Positions 38,508 through 50,335 are shown, counted from the stretch's first letter. The stretch is 64,000 bases of DNA from Macropodus opercularis (GCA_030770545.1 CM061096.1:7359501-7423500); one strand, 5' to 3'. The notes: a model not told the origin generated them from the sequence alone. Translations and numbers: made by a program.

Positions 38508-40683
38508 GTGAGTCGAGCACTCGACGGCGATGTTCCTGCTCCCACGGCGGCGAGCGAACGTCTAAACTTTCGGCTTTCTCTCTGTTGCATCAGCAAATGT
38601 GTCCACGCATGTTCCTTCATGTCTTGTTGACTGCAGCTCGATCATCCGGCGTCATTTTACAGTTGGAAATCTAACTTTTTACGGCTCTCTGATTCCTAAT
38701 TCATGTTTAACATATCAGCGCCTTCACACATTAAGTTGACAGCAGGGTAGAGAGGCAACGCAGGAAAACATGACAGCAAGTGAAGTAGATTACGGGAATT
38801 TGTGAATTATTGTAACTATGCAAAAATAGGATTTGTGGCTTTGCCTACATTCTCCTCATCCACTGCTGCGATGTGTTGCTTGTGGCTTTTTTACCACGAT
38901 CGAGCTACTGTAAACCTAAAGCCAGTGGTGAGCAGCCTTAGGACTCACACAACCACAGGAGGAATGAGTGGTGTCTGATCTTCATGTTTTTCATAATAAG
39001 CCCAGTGAAGCAGCTCGGCGGCCGCAGGTCATACTGTGGTGGAACAGAGCAGCCTCAGTGTGATCAGGGCGTCCCTGCAAAACCAGCGTAGCCTCTCAGT
39101 GAAAACAACAAATAATGTGGAATAATTTGTGATTTAAATTTAGATTTGCTGTAATGGTGATTTTGTACATGGTGAATTATATTATTCTTACAAATATAAA
39201 TTGAAAGAACTTATTAGAGGATCATATGAAATAACATTCAGTAAAAATAAATTCATCAGATTAATTTGATCTCTCTCATCATCATCACTCTTCTGAGAGT
39301 CTCTTGCTCTGGTGCTATTCTACATGTTAGTGGCCTAAGCTTTTGAACTTCATATATGTTTTAGTAAGTAAGTAGAACATTGAGATCATGTCGTCTGTTT
39401 TATCGCTCCAGCGAATCTTTTACTGTGTTTTTTTTTTGTTTGATTGCATGAACCAGGCTTTATAATTTTACGTTTTATTGTTTCATTTAATAACCTTAGT
39501 GTCAAGTAGTGTAGCATTAAAATAGCTTTTAAGACCTTAAAACCCGTGTATTTACAACCTGTGTTAGATCATTTGAGCCCTTTATATTCTGAATGCATTA
39601 ACTAGAAGTTTTATCTTTGCGAATAACCAGACATGCATTTCAACTTCATCTTCCGTGATTTTTGTGTGCGTGATACAAAGAGCCCTTGTGCCACAGTGAG
39701 GCTCATCTGATAGGGGGTGGCGAGATTGAACCTTGGTGATTTAGCCGTCACGTCAGCGGAATATTGATGTTCGCGAGGCTCGGATGGGGAAATTATAAAG
39801 CACAGAGCCAGGAAATGCATCTTAATTGCTATTTAAGTGGGCGACTTCATCAGAAAGGGAGACGCAGAGAGAGAGAGAGAGAGAGATGGTGGGCCATGTC
39901 CCAGTATGATTCAGAGAAAACAAATAGATGGGTTAACACTTGTCTGCAGCACTCTATAGAGGAGAGACAAATGAGCTCATAAAGCAACGCTCTAATAGAG
40001 GGCTGCTCTGTGCATAGAGGGCAGTTTCAGACACTGTAACTACAGGAGCCTTGTCTATTTATGAGACGCCGTTGAAAGCTCGCCTTCGCAGTCCTGAAGG
40101 AAGCGCTGTTAGCGACTTCCAATGCGGTTACAAGGTGGCGTTTCCGCTTCGTATTTTATTAACGCTCCAACGTTTCATCATCGTCGTGGTTTAAAACTGT
40201 CTCCTCGCACTAGATTGTGAACAATGTGTGTTAGTAGGAAAAGCTCCGTCTGTGGGTGATTAGGCGTGAGAGCTCTGTGTGTTAGTGTGTTGTGTGTAAG
40301 CTCAACCGCCCTCCATTATTTCCCAGTGCAGTATGTTTGGGCTGCTGTTGAGCGGTCAGAGTTGACACAAACACACAAAGCTGTTGGTCCACCCAGCCTG
40401 ACCCTGCTAAAACGCCGCCGGTCACCGCTGTGACGATAAAGCATTGTTATAATTGGTTTACTGCTTTGTTCTGCCTCTTAGTGCAGAGGGAAAGGTTCAG
40501 GTTACCGGCGCTGTGCCAGCTGGTGATAACGCCGCCGTCATGGCCGGCATTCATTTTCAGAAATTAAATATATTTGCAAGAATGTGTTTTAAACGTGTTT
40601 CAACTGTTTAGAAGGTTCAAGTGTTTTATTGCCTCGCTTGGCAATGTTGAACTTGTTTTGTATCACTGCATGCGTTACTGTTC

Positions 40684-40714
<31 letters not shown>

Positions 40715-40724
40715 TGCGTGCGCG
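40684..40724 (+). repeat. (GT)n microsatellite with a GC-GT tail
   Basis: A perfect GT run to 40710 changes into CGCGTGCGTGCGCGC. It lies about 150 bases upstream of spop relic coding exon 7. Confidence 0.9.
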
Positions 40725-40874
40725 CTAAACAAGGCGAGTTTAAATCCGGTAGGTTTCGGTATATTCAGACGAAATGAAAGAGCATTTGAAGCATTGTCGA
40801 AGCGTCTGCTCTCGTCCTTTATTGCGTTAAAGCCTTGTGTGTATTTTCCTCTCCGGTCCTCTCCTTTCGTTCAG

Positions 40875-40997
40875 AATCGTGTGGAGATAAATGACGTGGA
40901 GCCAGATGTCTTCAAAGGGATGATGCGCTTCATCTACACAGGCGAGGCCCCCAACCCGGACAAGATGGCTGATGACCTGCTGGCTGCAGCTGACAAG
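40875..40997 (+). pseudogene. spop relic, coding exon 7 (residues 239-279, BTB core); intact
   Basis: This is the best-kept exon. It has exactly the 41 codons of the SPOP exon, no stop or indel, an acceptor after a pyrimidine-rich run (CTTTCGTTCAG|AAT) and a GT donor (AAG|GTGCAG, weak at positions 3-6). It reads NRVEINDVEPDVFKGMMRFI, then YTGEAPNPDKMADDLLAAADK; 36 of 41 residues equal SPOP (changes E to D, E to G, C to R, K to E, L to P). The EINDVEP wording separates it from SPOPL. These residues form the second half of the BTB fold, which carries part of the cullin-3 contact surface. Conservation this high next to wrecked exons is odd. Confidence 0.97.
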
Positions 40998-41599
40998 GTG
41001 CAGTCTTTTTGTGTGTGTCTGTGTAAATAAACACTCATCTCAATTGTGTTTCCAAATTTCACCTGAGAAAAACGAGATTTAAAAGCTACAACACTGACAC
41101 ACAACAACCCTCCTATAGGCGTCAGATGGCTTCAGTTTAAACGTCCTAATATTATCAGTCTTATTATATAAGACTTGCATTTTACATTGAAATACTTCAC
41201 TTGTTTCAGAACTTAACACCATAACTGCTTGGCAGGTGCTTTAACGGCCCAACGCCTCCTATTTACTACAGTATGTGTGTTTTCATATTACGTGCACATC
41301 ATTGTTGCTGGATAATTGTGATCCCATAAATAAAAAAACCTGTGTGTGTGTGTGTACGTGTGTGTTCCTACTCACATGATCCCTTTAATCCATCATCCCT
41401 CCCCCTCAGTCTGCATAACTGTCACTTTTCCCTCTCTTGGTCATAACTTTTTCTCATTCAATCTAAGCCTTGTTGTCGCTGCGGTGGAGTGACTCTGTGT
41501 TTCAGTACAATTACACCGCGCAACAGCGGTTGTTGGTGGCAGAGCTGTTTAAGTAATTGAGTTTACCTGCTGCCTGTGCTCTCTCTCTGTCACCGGCAG

Positions 41600-41725
41600 C
41601 TTCTTCTGGAGAGGCTGAAGGTGACGCGTGGGGACGTCCTGTGCGTGAGTCTGTCTGTGGAGAACGCAGAGACCCTCGTACTCGCCGAGCAGCTCGGGAC
41701 GCAGGCTGTGGACTTCGTCGATGAA
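41600..41725 (+). pseudogene. spop relic, coding exon 8 (residues 280-326, BTB end / 3-box / BACK)
   Basis: After the acceptor CACCGGCAG the exon reads LLLERLKV, then a divergent patch, LSVENA, then ETLVLAEQLGTQAVDFVDE, and ends at a strong donor, GTGAGT. Against SPOP it lacks one Ala of NAAE and the five residues DLHSA (310-314), 18 nt in total, all in frame. The Tyr-Ala start has become Leu-Leu. The end appears to have gained about four bases (GTCGATGAA where ATCAA is expected), which would shift the frame into exon 9 and reach a TGA within a few codons. The missing residues lie in the region just after the BTB core that supports cullin-3 binding. Confidence 0.95.
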
Positions 41726-42232
41726 GTGAGTTGCACGGCGGCGACGAGAATCATCCATCTCCAGAAATACGTCCGCATTTATGTGAACGCACACATCCAT
41801 ACATTTTAGCGTTTGGTCAGAGGAAGTCATTAATTTTCCGTGGGAGCAATCTTTGTTTCCTGAGGAAATTTAATCTAATCCCCTGATCAGACTATTTTGT
41901 TGCTCTGTCATTTGGGTCATTTACATGTAGCAGTAAAACCTCATCTGCTCCTGCTACTCGTGTTGCAGGCAGCCTGTTTAGGTAAGATGGGGCCTGTTAG
42001 CAACAGTGACTGCTATTTATGTTCACGGACAGATGATTGATTCAGTATGTGAATGCACAGTTGAAACAAAAAGCTCTGACGGTCTGCATCTAAACTGTTC
42101 ATCACCTTCCCTGTGTTTTCTGAATCCTCTCTCTCAAAGCCAGACACATTTTCCGTACCTTTGTTCGTTCGTCTGTTCTCTCTTTTCAGCTTTACTCCAT
42201 CCCCTGGCCTTGTTCCTGCACACACTCCCATC

Positions 42233-42279
42233 TCCCTCCCTCCCTCCCTCCCTCCCTCCCTCCCTCCCTCCCTCCCTCC
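42233..42279 (+). repeat. (TCCC)12 tetranucleotide microsatellite
   Basis: Forty-seven bases of near-perfect TCCC repeat inside intron 8 of the relic. The purine strand is GGGA repeats, able to form triplex or quadruplex structures. Confidence 0.95.
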
Positions 42280-43894
42280 ATTCACCCCATTCTTGCCTCG
42301 CTCTCCTCTTCTGTGCTTAAGAGCTCATGTGTGCCTAAAGGTGTTCAGTAATGCAGATTTCTGCCCCTAATCCCAGTCATTAATTGTGGTTATGGGCGTT
42401 ATGACAGTTTAATTTGCGACAGCGTTGTTGTGGTGGTGGGAAAATTGGCCACGGGGGACTCCTGGCCAGCAAAGCGTTATCAACCCTCCTCCCGCGGACA
42501 CAATCGACAGCAACAAGAGCAACAAAACAAAAATCAATTTAGAGGGCGAATATAGAAAACAGGCGACACAGAGGAACCAATAATCCTCTCCCCAGTAGCA
42601 CCTCAACCTCTTTCCAGACCAGCCTTCACAAGCAGCTTACAGCCATTTAGTGGAGACAATAGGGGTCCTCTTTATCCCACCTCTTTCTCATTTATTCATC
42701 TTCTTCAGGGACGTAGCAGAGAGTAGCGAGCCGGACTCTTTTTATCCACTTTGTTTATAGATGAGAGTTTTCTCACTTTCTAAGCCTGACATGAATCTTT
42801 AGGCCAGAATAAATTCAGAATAAATCACATTAAATGTGGCGCGAGTAAAACAAGACTAGGGGAGAAGATGCAGCGTTTGTCTGCTTTGTTTCATGATTAG
42901 CACTGACTGGAGTTCACAGTTTGGCTTCTCTCTTCCTTCCTTCCTATCTTCCTTCATGCCACTGCTCTTCAACTCTCATTGGTCTCATCCTGTCTTTCTC
43001 CTTTACCTTGCTGCTTTTTTTAAGATGAATCAATTTTGTAACAGCTGCTGTCGTCTTGTTGCGCCCCCCCCCGTCCATCCTCCCCGTGACCTTTCTAGGT
43101 CTGCTGCCTCAGCCTCGGCACACCGGCCATTACTCCAAGCAAGGGACCACTTGCTCCACAGAGAATAGGGTCAGAGGTTGGCTGGTGGTCTGCAGCAGTT
43201 GTGTGAACAACATATGACCCCACACAGATAAACACGCCAAAATGCTACAAGCAGACGAGCCAAGACGCAAACAAACATGGCCACAAACACACACTGTGTA
43301 TTATTTACACACAACAAAACGTGAAAAATGTCATTAAAGGCCACACAGCGGTGCGTGTGAGCCCAGCACCCCCAGGGTGTTGCGAGGGTAAAGACCGCCA
43401 CAGGGTGTGCTGGTATCAGCTGAGTTCTGTGGGAAACGATGGCCACTAGTAAAACAGCAGAAAGTTATTATTTAACTAAAATGTCTTAAATAAACAAGTA
43501 AATAACCCAAGTCTTGAACTGCTCAATGTCAAGGAAATTCACATATGATATGATAAAACTATGACTCAATTGATATTATCATCATATGCCCACATATTTC
43601 TGATCTTTAAATGTTGCCTTTATATTTATGTGATGTTTTTCTCCTCAAAAACGACCTGTGGGGTTAAATATTTAAAAATATAAAGTAAATAACAGCTCTG
43701 CCAGCTGGTATGACAAATCCTTAATGTCTCAGAGCTGTACTCCACACAGATGGAGTCACATAATCCCAAACTCTTGAGAAACAGTACTGTTTGTGTACTC
43801 ATTTTACACTGTTTGTGTGTCCATGTAGTTTGTTTTCTTTACACATTTTCTCACCTTCCTTATTGTTTTTTACCCTCCTCGTACCTTCCTGTAG

Positions 43895-43952
43895 CTACGC
43901 GGCTGATGTGATGGCGGCAGAGAGACTCTCCTCCTCTGACCCTGCTCTGTGA
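43895..43952 (+). pseudogene. spop relic, start of coding exon 9 (from residue 327); stop codon
   Basis: After an acceptor-like CTTCCTGTAG the sequence reads C-TAC then AADVMAA, against the SPOP exon start YHATDVMET. Further on SSSDPAL followed by TGA (43950-43952) aligns with VASHPHLV. About four codons are missing between the two matches. The carboxy-terminal basic nuclear localisation signal of SPOP (RKRLKQS) is not recognisable in the following bases. The order, the acceptor and the position downstream of exon 8 support the call; the match is short. Confidence 0.65.
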
Positions 43953-43974
43953 ACCCATCTCACTCCCACAGCAT

Positions 43975-44048
43975 CCAGAGATACCCAAGTCTGACCCGGT
44001 CGTGGCTCGATATGAGGAGCTTCTCAGATTCATGTCGCACAGAAGGTA
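43975..44048 (+). other. Unassigned exon-like segment after spop relic exon 9
   Basis: Between an acceptor-like CACTCCCACAG and a GT (AGAAG|GTACTA) an open frame reads HPEIPKSDPVVARYEELLRF. KSDPVVA-Y--L resembles SPOP SHPHLVAEAY-SL, so this may be a displaced or alternative remnant of the last spop exon. It may equally be an unrelated exon or chance. The donor is weak and I recognise no other family. Confidence 0.25.
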
Positions 44049-44052
44049 CTAA

Positions 44053-47000
44053 ACATACTTGTGCTCTAGGTGGGGACGGGATAAATACTGTTTCTTTCGC
44101 TTTCCTGCGTGTCGTGTCTTTTTTTTTGTCCTTGATGACCTTATTATTTCTAATTATGCGATTTGGCCAGTTAGCGAGTCATTAACGCACAGCCTCTTTC
44201 AACTTGCTGCCAGATCAGTGCGAGCGAGTAACACATTTCTGTTTCAAGTTTAATCCTGTCGCGATCAAAGTTCAATCCCCGGTGCACATGCTGCTCACCT
44301 CGCCTGATCACACGGGCTCACATACAGCCGCGTAGCACGTAGACTAAACCCTCCCTCGCGCGGTCACAGGCCCGTTTGACTTCTCAGTGGCCTTGCTTAA
44401 AGAACAGATAGGTTGTAATTACCTCAGAGAGTCGGACTTCACTCCTGGACACTATTTTAGCAGGGATTTCTTTGTGTTGACTAAAGCTGGGGCCCAGCGG
44501 GCTTTAATGAAGCTCATCCGTGAGCCCTGCAAACCGCTCCTCATCAAACAGTCGGCCCGGCAGCCGTCCTCAGGGATGTTCTGGCTTTATTCTTGGCGCT
44601 CGTCATATGACTCGGACGACATTTTTTTTGCAGTTTAGATGGTTATACGTCTATTCAGTGAGTGAAGAATCGATTAAGCAGTCAAATCGTTTATAAAAGT
44701 GAGGATGCATCATGTTTTGATGGTGATTATGGCAACGCAGTATTAGCGAGTTTAATAGGACATTTCTAAATTACGCATTGTGTGTGTGTGTGTGGTTTGA
44801 CTACCAGATGGGCCAAAGACAATAATCCATGTTCGTAAAATCGTTCATAAAAAAGTTTTGTTCTTTTGTGCAGACTAAACTTCTTCCAACAATGATGGTA
44901 ATGCCCATGTATGATCAGTATTGTTTTCTTTAATGAACTTTGCTTTTAACTAAACTGAAAATAACAAGAGTTCTTTTGCATGTTAGTCAAATTTGATTTT
45001 ATTCCCACTGAGACTCTACATGTAGAATCGAGCTGAAGCCAGAAAAAGAAGAGGATTTGATAGCTTACACTTTATAATGCGTGATAACCCTCAACTAAGC
45101 CTTCCAACCAATATTTCTGAGTTTGAGATTTCCCCTGTAAAGGTCAGTGTGTGTGTGTCTGACTGGAAGAGTGTGTGAGCGTGGCAGGCATATGGTGCTC
45201 TCTGAGTGGGCATGCGTGTCAGCACAATGTGCTTTTTTAGGAATGTCCCTGAGATAGGAAGAGGCTTTGTTAACTGAAGTCGGGTCTGCCAGTGTGACCT
45301 TCTTCATATGAGCTGGAATTTGAGGCATCGGGGTGTGATGTTTCTTTTTTTTTTTTTCTTTGATAGTCAGCTTGTGCAGCAGCTTGCAGCCAACCTTCTG
45401 TATCTTTTGTAAAAGCGTGTCTGTGTGTGTTTGCGCGTCTCCGCTGGCCTTCGCTGCGACAGTCGGGGAGATGGATGGAGCGACGCGTGTGGAGAGCATG
45501 CGAGGTGTGGCGGGTCAGAGCTGTGAAGCCTGTGATGATTCCTAGGTATGTGTTACTCCACCATCTCCAAAGACGAGAAAGCGCTGGCCACACATTGATG
45601 CCCACTGGCCTGCATGAAGACAAGAACAGCAGTGAAGAGGAAAAAAAAAACGTGCCAATTTTCTTTCCTGGGTTTTGATTTCAGTATTTTTAAACGAACA
45701 CCACCCACAAGATCCTCCCTATGAATAAATGATTGGGGTAATTTCATTTAGAACACTTTATTTTCTTTGATGTCCTGAGGAAAATCGACAAGATAACGTC
45801 GAGAGAAGTATCTCACCAACGCCGATACTGTAGCAGCATCTTAGTTTTCAATATGCTTGGTCTTTCTGATGTGCTAGTTATTGTTTTAATATATATACTG
45901 TATATACTACAAGACATCAGAATAGCGATGATGTTGGGTTGTACTCTTTGGTGACCAACCCGCGCTCCCTAAAGCAGCCTGACACTCTTATACCTATATC
46001 ATAACCTTTTGTGGGGATAAATCTGACCATATATTCCTCATGATATCCCAAGTAATCCACTCAGATGGCATCATGTGTGACAGGCGAGGGAAGCTCAGAC
46101 CTTGGGGCAGAGAAATGGAAGGATGAAGTGACAGGGGTAATGGATGGCTGGGGGGATGAAGAGTGATTGGGTGTCATACAGGTGGGATAGGGCCAGACAG
46201 ATAGTGAATGAAGGAGCGATGGAGGATGGATGGCTGGAGCACCTCAGACATTGACAGCGTTGAGAGATTTGTCTTCTTTGTACCCCATTTGTCTCTCTGC
46301 TCCTTCTCCACTGCGTCTGAGCGAGTTAAATCTCATGAAACTATTTACTTTGACCGGTGGTAGTTTTGTTGATACTGTAGCCTACCTGCTCGGACATTTT
46401 AGCTGCTACGTGAGGGCCGTCGTAAGGATTAAGGGACAAACAAGCCGTGATCCACAATGAACTGTTTGCTAATAACACCGGATGAAGAAATTAGGGCCAA
46501 AGGAAGAGCAGACGTGGGAGCCGAGCCGAGCGCACAAACACAATTACGCACATAAATACAAGCTGCTAATTGCTCTGTGCGCATCAATCTGTCCTGTGAC
46601 TGTGCAGGTGCAATATTGCGTTGCTGTGGGTGTTTGCCCGGCTCATAACCACAGACCAATGTGGTGGAGACAGGCTCATATATTAAGATAACCCCGAAAC
46701 GGAATGGAATTGTATTTCCCCGGCGGTTCAAACGACTTCTGTGGTTGTAAACTGATAGTGGATGAGATCTGGCTTTAATGAAGCAAGACTTATTGTGCAC
46801 TGTGCAACAGAGGAAGGTGCATGAGTGTGTGTGTCATTATTTTGAGTGTGTGTTTGAATGTGCTCGTGTCTACGTGTCCATTTCTTTTTTTTTTTTTTTG
46901 CTCTGTTATCTATAGCCGCATGTTTGCTGGCGCGAATGCTATTGTATTGCAGTTTTTCTTTTTTGCTCTGAGGTTGGACTGTGTGTGTCTGAGGGCTGTG

Positions 47001-49643
47001 ATTTATTTTGCCAGAAATAATCAAGTGAAAGGTTTTTATTTTGTGCTCGCCCCAGGTGTAATCTTTCTCAAGGTTGTATGTGTATATGCACAGACTGTAA
47101 GAGTGTCATCTTCATCTGTTTATTAGAATGTTCCCTACTGGCCTCGCTGTAATGAGACCTGTGGAGCCAAGGAGTGATGGAGTTGAACTCATCAGGACAA
47201 CACATCGCAACAAAGACGGAGAGAGGAAGCACAGAAGGTACAAATGAAGGTAGGGAATGAACGAAACATGCCCACTAACCAATACGATCATTTTAATTAT
47301 GCGTGGTGTGGTAGTAACTTGGATTTTTATCTGATTAGCGATTTTAAATCTCTTCAAACAGACACATTGTGTTATGAAGCCGGAGCTGAGATAGTTCTGC
47401 TAAAACATCTGCTAATTATCTGGTAACATAATCTTTTTAAAAAAATAAACCCATCCCTCTTGTGAAAGTCACAGCATGTACTTCAGTAATGACCAAATTC
47501 CATCTGGAATTATTAGCCCAGTTACTAAGTAGCACGGGAAATATCTTTACTGCACCCTGTCCACTGGAGTATTACTGTAATCCTGTCCAAATAGGGCTGA
47601 AGATGTGAATGAAAAATAAATGGGGCTCTGAGCCTTTTCCAGCCCACATTAGAAGAGAGCAATGGAGGTAGAGCAGAGGTTTAATCTCCCACAGGTGCAA
47701 TTTGGTTTACAGACGGTAGTCACGGTAACGGTTAATGGGGAACCCTAATTTCTTGCTGTGTGGGTAGAGTTCTTCAGTCTCTCTGGGCTGAGGGTAATAA
47801 GTGGCTGTCGTTTCTTCTGAAAAGTCTTCTTTAAGCAACAGCAATACAGAAAGACGGTGCTTTTCACTGCAGTTGCCTTATTCTCCGCTTGATGTGCTGT
47901 AGCTCATAAGGTAAAGCCAAACAGTTCACATCTAAGTGTATGTGAAATAATAAAGGGCTTTATGCAACGAATTTAATCAGTTAGTTAGTTCTACATAATG
48001 ATTGTAAAAGTCAAATTAACACGCTGTATAAATCGTGACGCTGATCCTTTGCTCAGTGGCTACATGCAACAGCAACACTTTGAACCCTGCTTCATACAGT
48101 AGGGGGCTACTTTACTATTTACCGCTGAACACAAACCACAGCTGAGGTTGATGGGAATGTGATTAGGTTTAAAGATATTTGGCCATTATCAAAGGTATTG
48201 GACAAATGCAATTTATGACTTTCAGTGACACTAGATGAAACGTTATTGCAGTTCATCCCAGGGGAGCCATGAATATCTGCAGCAAATTTTATGGCAGGTC
48301 TTCCAGAGGCTTTGAGACATTTTTCCCACAAACACGCTAAAATCTGAGCTTCATCCGCTGGGGACCACGAACACAACTTGGTCTGATAATTATACCACCA
48401 GATACAACACAGTCATCCCAGGAGCCAAAATTCACACACACACAAAGTCATCAAAGTCATTACTACAACCATCTAAAGAGGAGGCAACAATGAGAAAAGA
48501 CACATTTGCATGGCACGAAAACATCTTTATGTAGCTTTATAGAAAACAAAACTCTTAAAAACATAAAATGAAATGTCTCATCTGACAGTTTGTCACAAGA
48601 GTAATACACTCACACATAATAAATGTGTGTGTGTACATAATATATACATAAACAACAACAAGCAACAAAAACTCAACAAAAACTCAACATATTGACACCG
48701 GTTAAGTGTCCAGGTGTTAATAACTGCATATAATGTGAGGACTAGGTGACAGAGGAGATCCACACTGAAGGGCATCGCGGGAAAACCAGAAACAGGCTCG
48801 TCTCATGAGCACCGAGGCCCATTTGTTACCTGCGCGCGAGTAAATGAGAGGCCTCTCTCAGCCTCGTTAAGCATGATGCACTGCCCCAACCACCGGCACA
48901 ACGCTGATTAAAATTCACCCTCCAGAGTTGGCGTGCGCGGCTAGCTGAGGCTGCAGTCCTGCTCCAGTCATATTTATTTAACCTTTCACCGCTCACGCTC
49001 ACGCCGGCAGCACCTCGCACCCACGAACTGCTCAATAACTTATTGACAGCTTCCAGTGATGCGGTTTGAGTCGATCGCACAGATATAAAAATATTTGTAG
49101 CAAAGAGCAATATGACGCTTGCTTTTAGTGCAGCGTCTTAACATTTGGTTTTATCGAGAGGCTTCGCATCATCACGTCTGTGTCTTGAGTTTTAAAGCTA
49201 TGAGCAAACTTCTGCTCTGAGTCGCCAACAGGTGCACATTGTGGTAAAACCAGTAAAACCATCACTTATGTTGTAATGTTTGTCCAAATAACATTTTAAG
49301 TAAAATTCACTTTCTTGCAACTTATGGAAGAAAACAACCCCCCCCCTATAAAAAACCCCATCATCAGTCACCTAGAGCAGACCTGATGAACCCAGCTCCC
49401 TCTGTGTACACAGCGTCTGCGACCAGCAGGGAATCAAGCTGAGAGAGACAGCAGACACACACGCGCGTTTAATTTCTCTGCAGTTTCATCTCATCTCCTC
49501 GGCTTGTTTGGGTTTATTGCACCAAACACTTTGATAGGTACAAACACCGACTGTATAATTACTGTGGAGAAGTGAAGGGGGTGTTTGTGTAATTTGTTGC
49601 CCAGGATTTACAGGTAGATGTGCGATTGATGTCAGCTGAACTA
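44053..49643. other. Non-coding stretch, no gene recognised
   Basis: No exon with a recognisable protein was found. Frames at 45095-45499 (minus), 45270-45623 (minus) and 46429-46800 (minus) lack domains. A GT run at about 44779-44795, T runs at 45346 and 46886, an AT-rich near-palindrome around 45890-45907 and a GGAT-rich patch at 46100-46230 are the only visible structures. 47560-47780 has enhancer-like words but no proof. Confidence 0.5.
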
Positions 49644-49674
49644 CGAGCCATTAGTGTGGAAAACTAATGGCTCA
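49644..49674. repeat. Perfect inverted repeat / hairpin, 11-bp stem
   Basis: GAGCCATTAGT (49645-49655) and its exact complement ACTAATGGCTC (49663-49673) flank a seven-base loop, GTGGAAA. No run of T follows, and I see no mobile-element context. It is too short for a typical microRNA precursor unless the flanks also pair, and they do not appear to. Confidence 0.85.
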
Positions 49675-50099
49675 CCACAAACTAGGTTTAACAAATTTTA
49701 CTAAGGCAATGCTTAGTTAGTATAAGACCCCACTGTGGTGCAAGTAGCTTAGTGTGTTCTGCTAAATGGCACTAAAGCCAGCGTCCAGTCGAGGCAGACG
49801 TTCTAGCTTTGCAGGTATTCGTCAGGAAGTGATGGAAGCTGACCTGCTGCTTCTGGAGGAAACAGCCTGTGATGTACTTTTCTTCTCTGTTGCTGGCATG
49901 TTGTGGTATAAAGAATCACAGAGCAGTTGGGTTGTGAAACGCAAGCAAACTGTTTCCCAACGTCACGATCCATGAATCATGTTGTGTTTTTTTTTTTTTT
50001 TTGGAGATCTTGAAATTTCAGTTAACTCTTTATGCCATTTGAGTCCCATCTTTTAACTGGGCGCAGTATTTGACCCCCCGCGGCGACGTCTGTCATTGC

Positions 50100-50335
50100 T
50101 TTCTTCTCACATTCTGTTCTTAACACTTTCCTTTGCATCCCTCCAACTCTGCCCTTCTCTCACCCTCCCACTCTCACCCCTTCTTCGAGCCAATATCTCC
50201 TTCAGCGCCCCCCCGCCACCCCCCTCCCTCCCATAGTCGCCATCCCTCCCTCCAGCCTTCCTCATCTTCATTCTCGCTTGTCTCCCCCTTTCTCCACCTC
50301 TGTCTGTTCCTCCCCCCTTGGTTCGAGGTGCAGGT
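50100..50335 (+). repeat. Pyrimidine-rich low-complexity tract
   Basis: About 235 bases of C/T-dominated sequence on the + strand. The frame inside encodes only Ser/Pro/Leu/His-rich low-complexity protein, so it is not called as a gene. Confidence 0.8.

Larger units (their letters stand above)
16672..43952 (+). pseudogene. Unprocessed spop (speckle-type POZ protein) relic, whole locus
   Basis: SPOP binds substrates through its MATH domain and cullin-3 through its BTB domain, delivering nuclear proteins for ubiquitination. Here, pieces corresponding to at least eight of the nine SPOP coding exons occur in order on one strand over about 27 kb, separated by introns of roughly 0.6 to 17 kb. Several exon ends still carry GT or AG signals at the positions expected for SPOP. 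The gene cannot encode SPOP: the start codon is gone, a 20-nt deletion shifts the MATH frame, stop codons lie in coding exons 3, 6 and 9, and acceptors of exons 5 and 6 are lost. Residues such as NDQLKW, LNAKGEETKAM and NRVEINDVEP match SPOP rather than SPOPL. Retained introns exclude a retrocopy. The extent starts at a strong acceptor upstream of exon 1 and ends at the last alignable codons; 5' non-coding exons and promoter were not found. Confidence 0.9.

Noticed and set aside
16672..43952. Interpretation of the locus as a live, diverged spop paralogue
   Set aside because: Loss of the start codon, a frameshifting deletion, stops in several exons and missing acceptors cannot be bypassed together. 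Sequencing error could explain one lesion but not all.
49727..49800. tRNA-like GTAGCTTAGTGTGTTCTGC
   Set aside because: A-box resemblance is imperfect and no B-box or SINE body follows.
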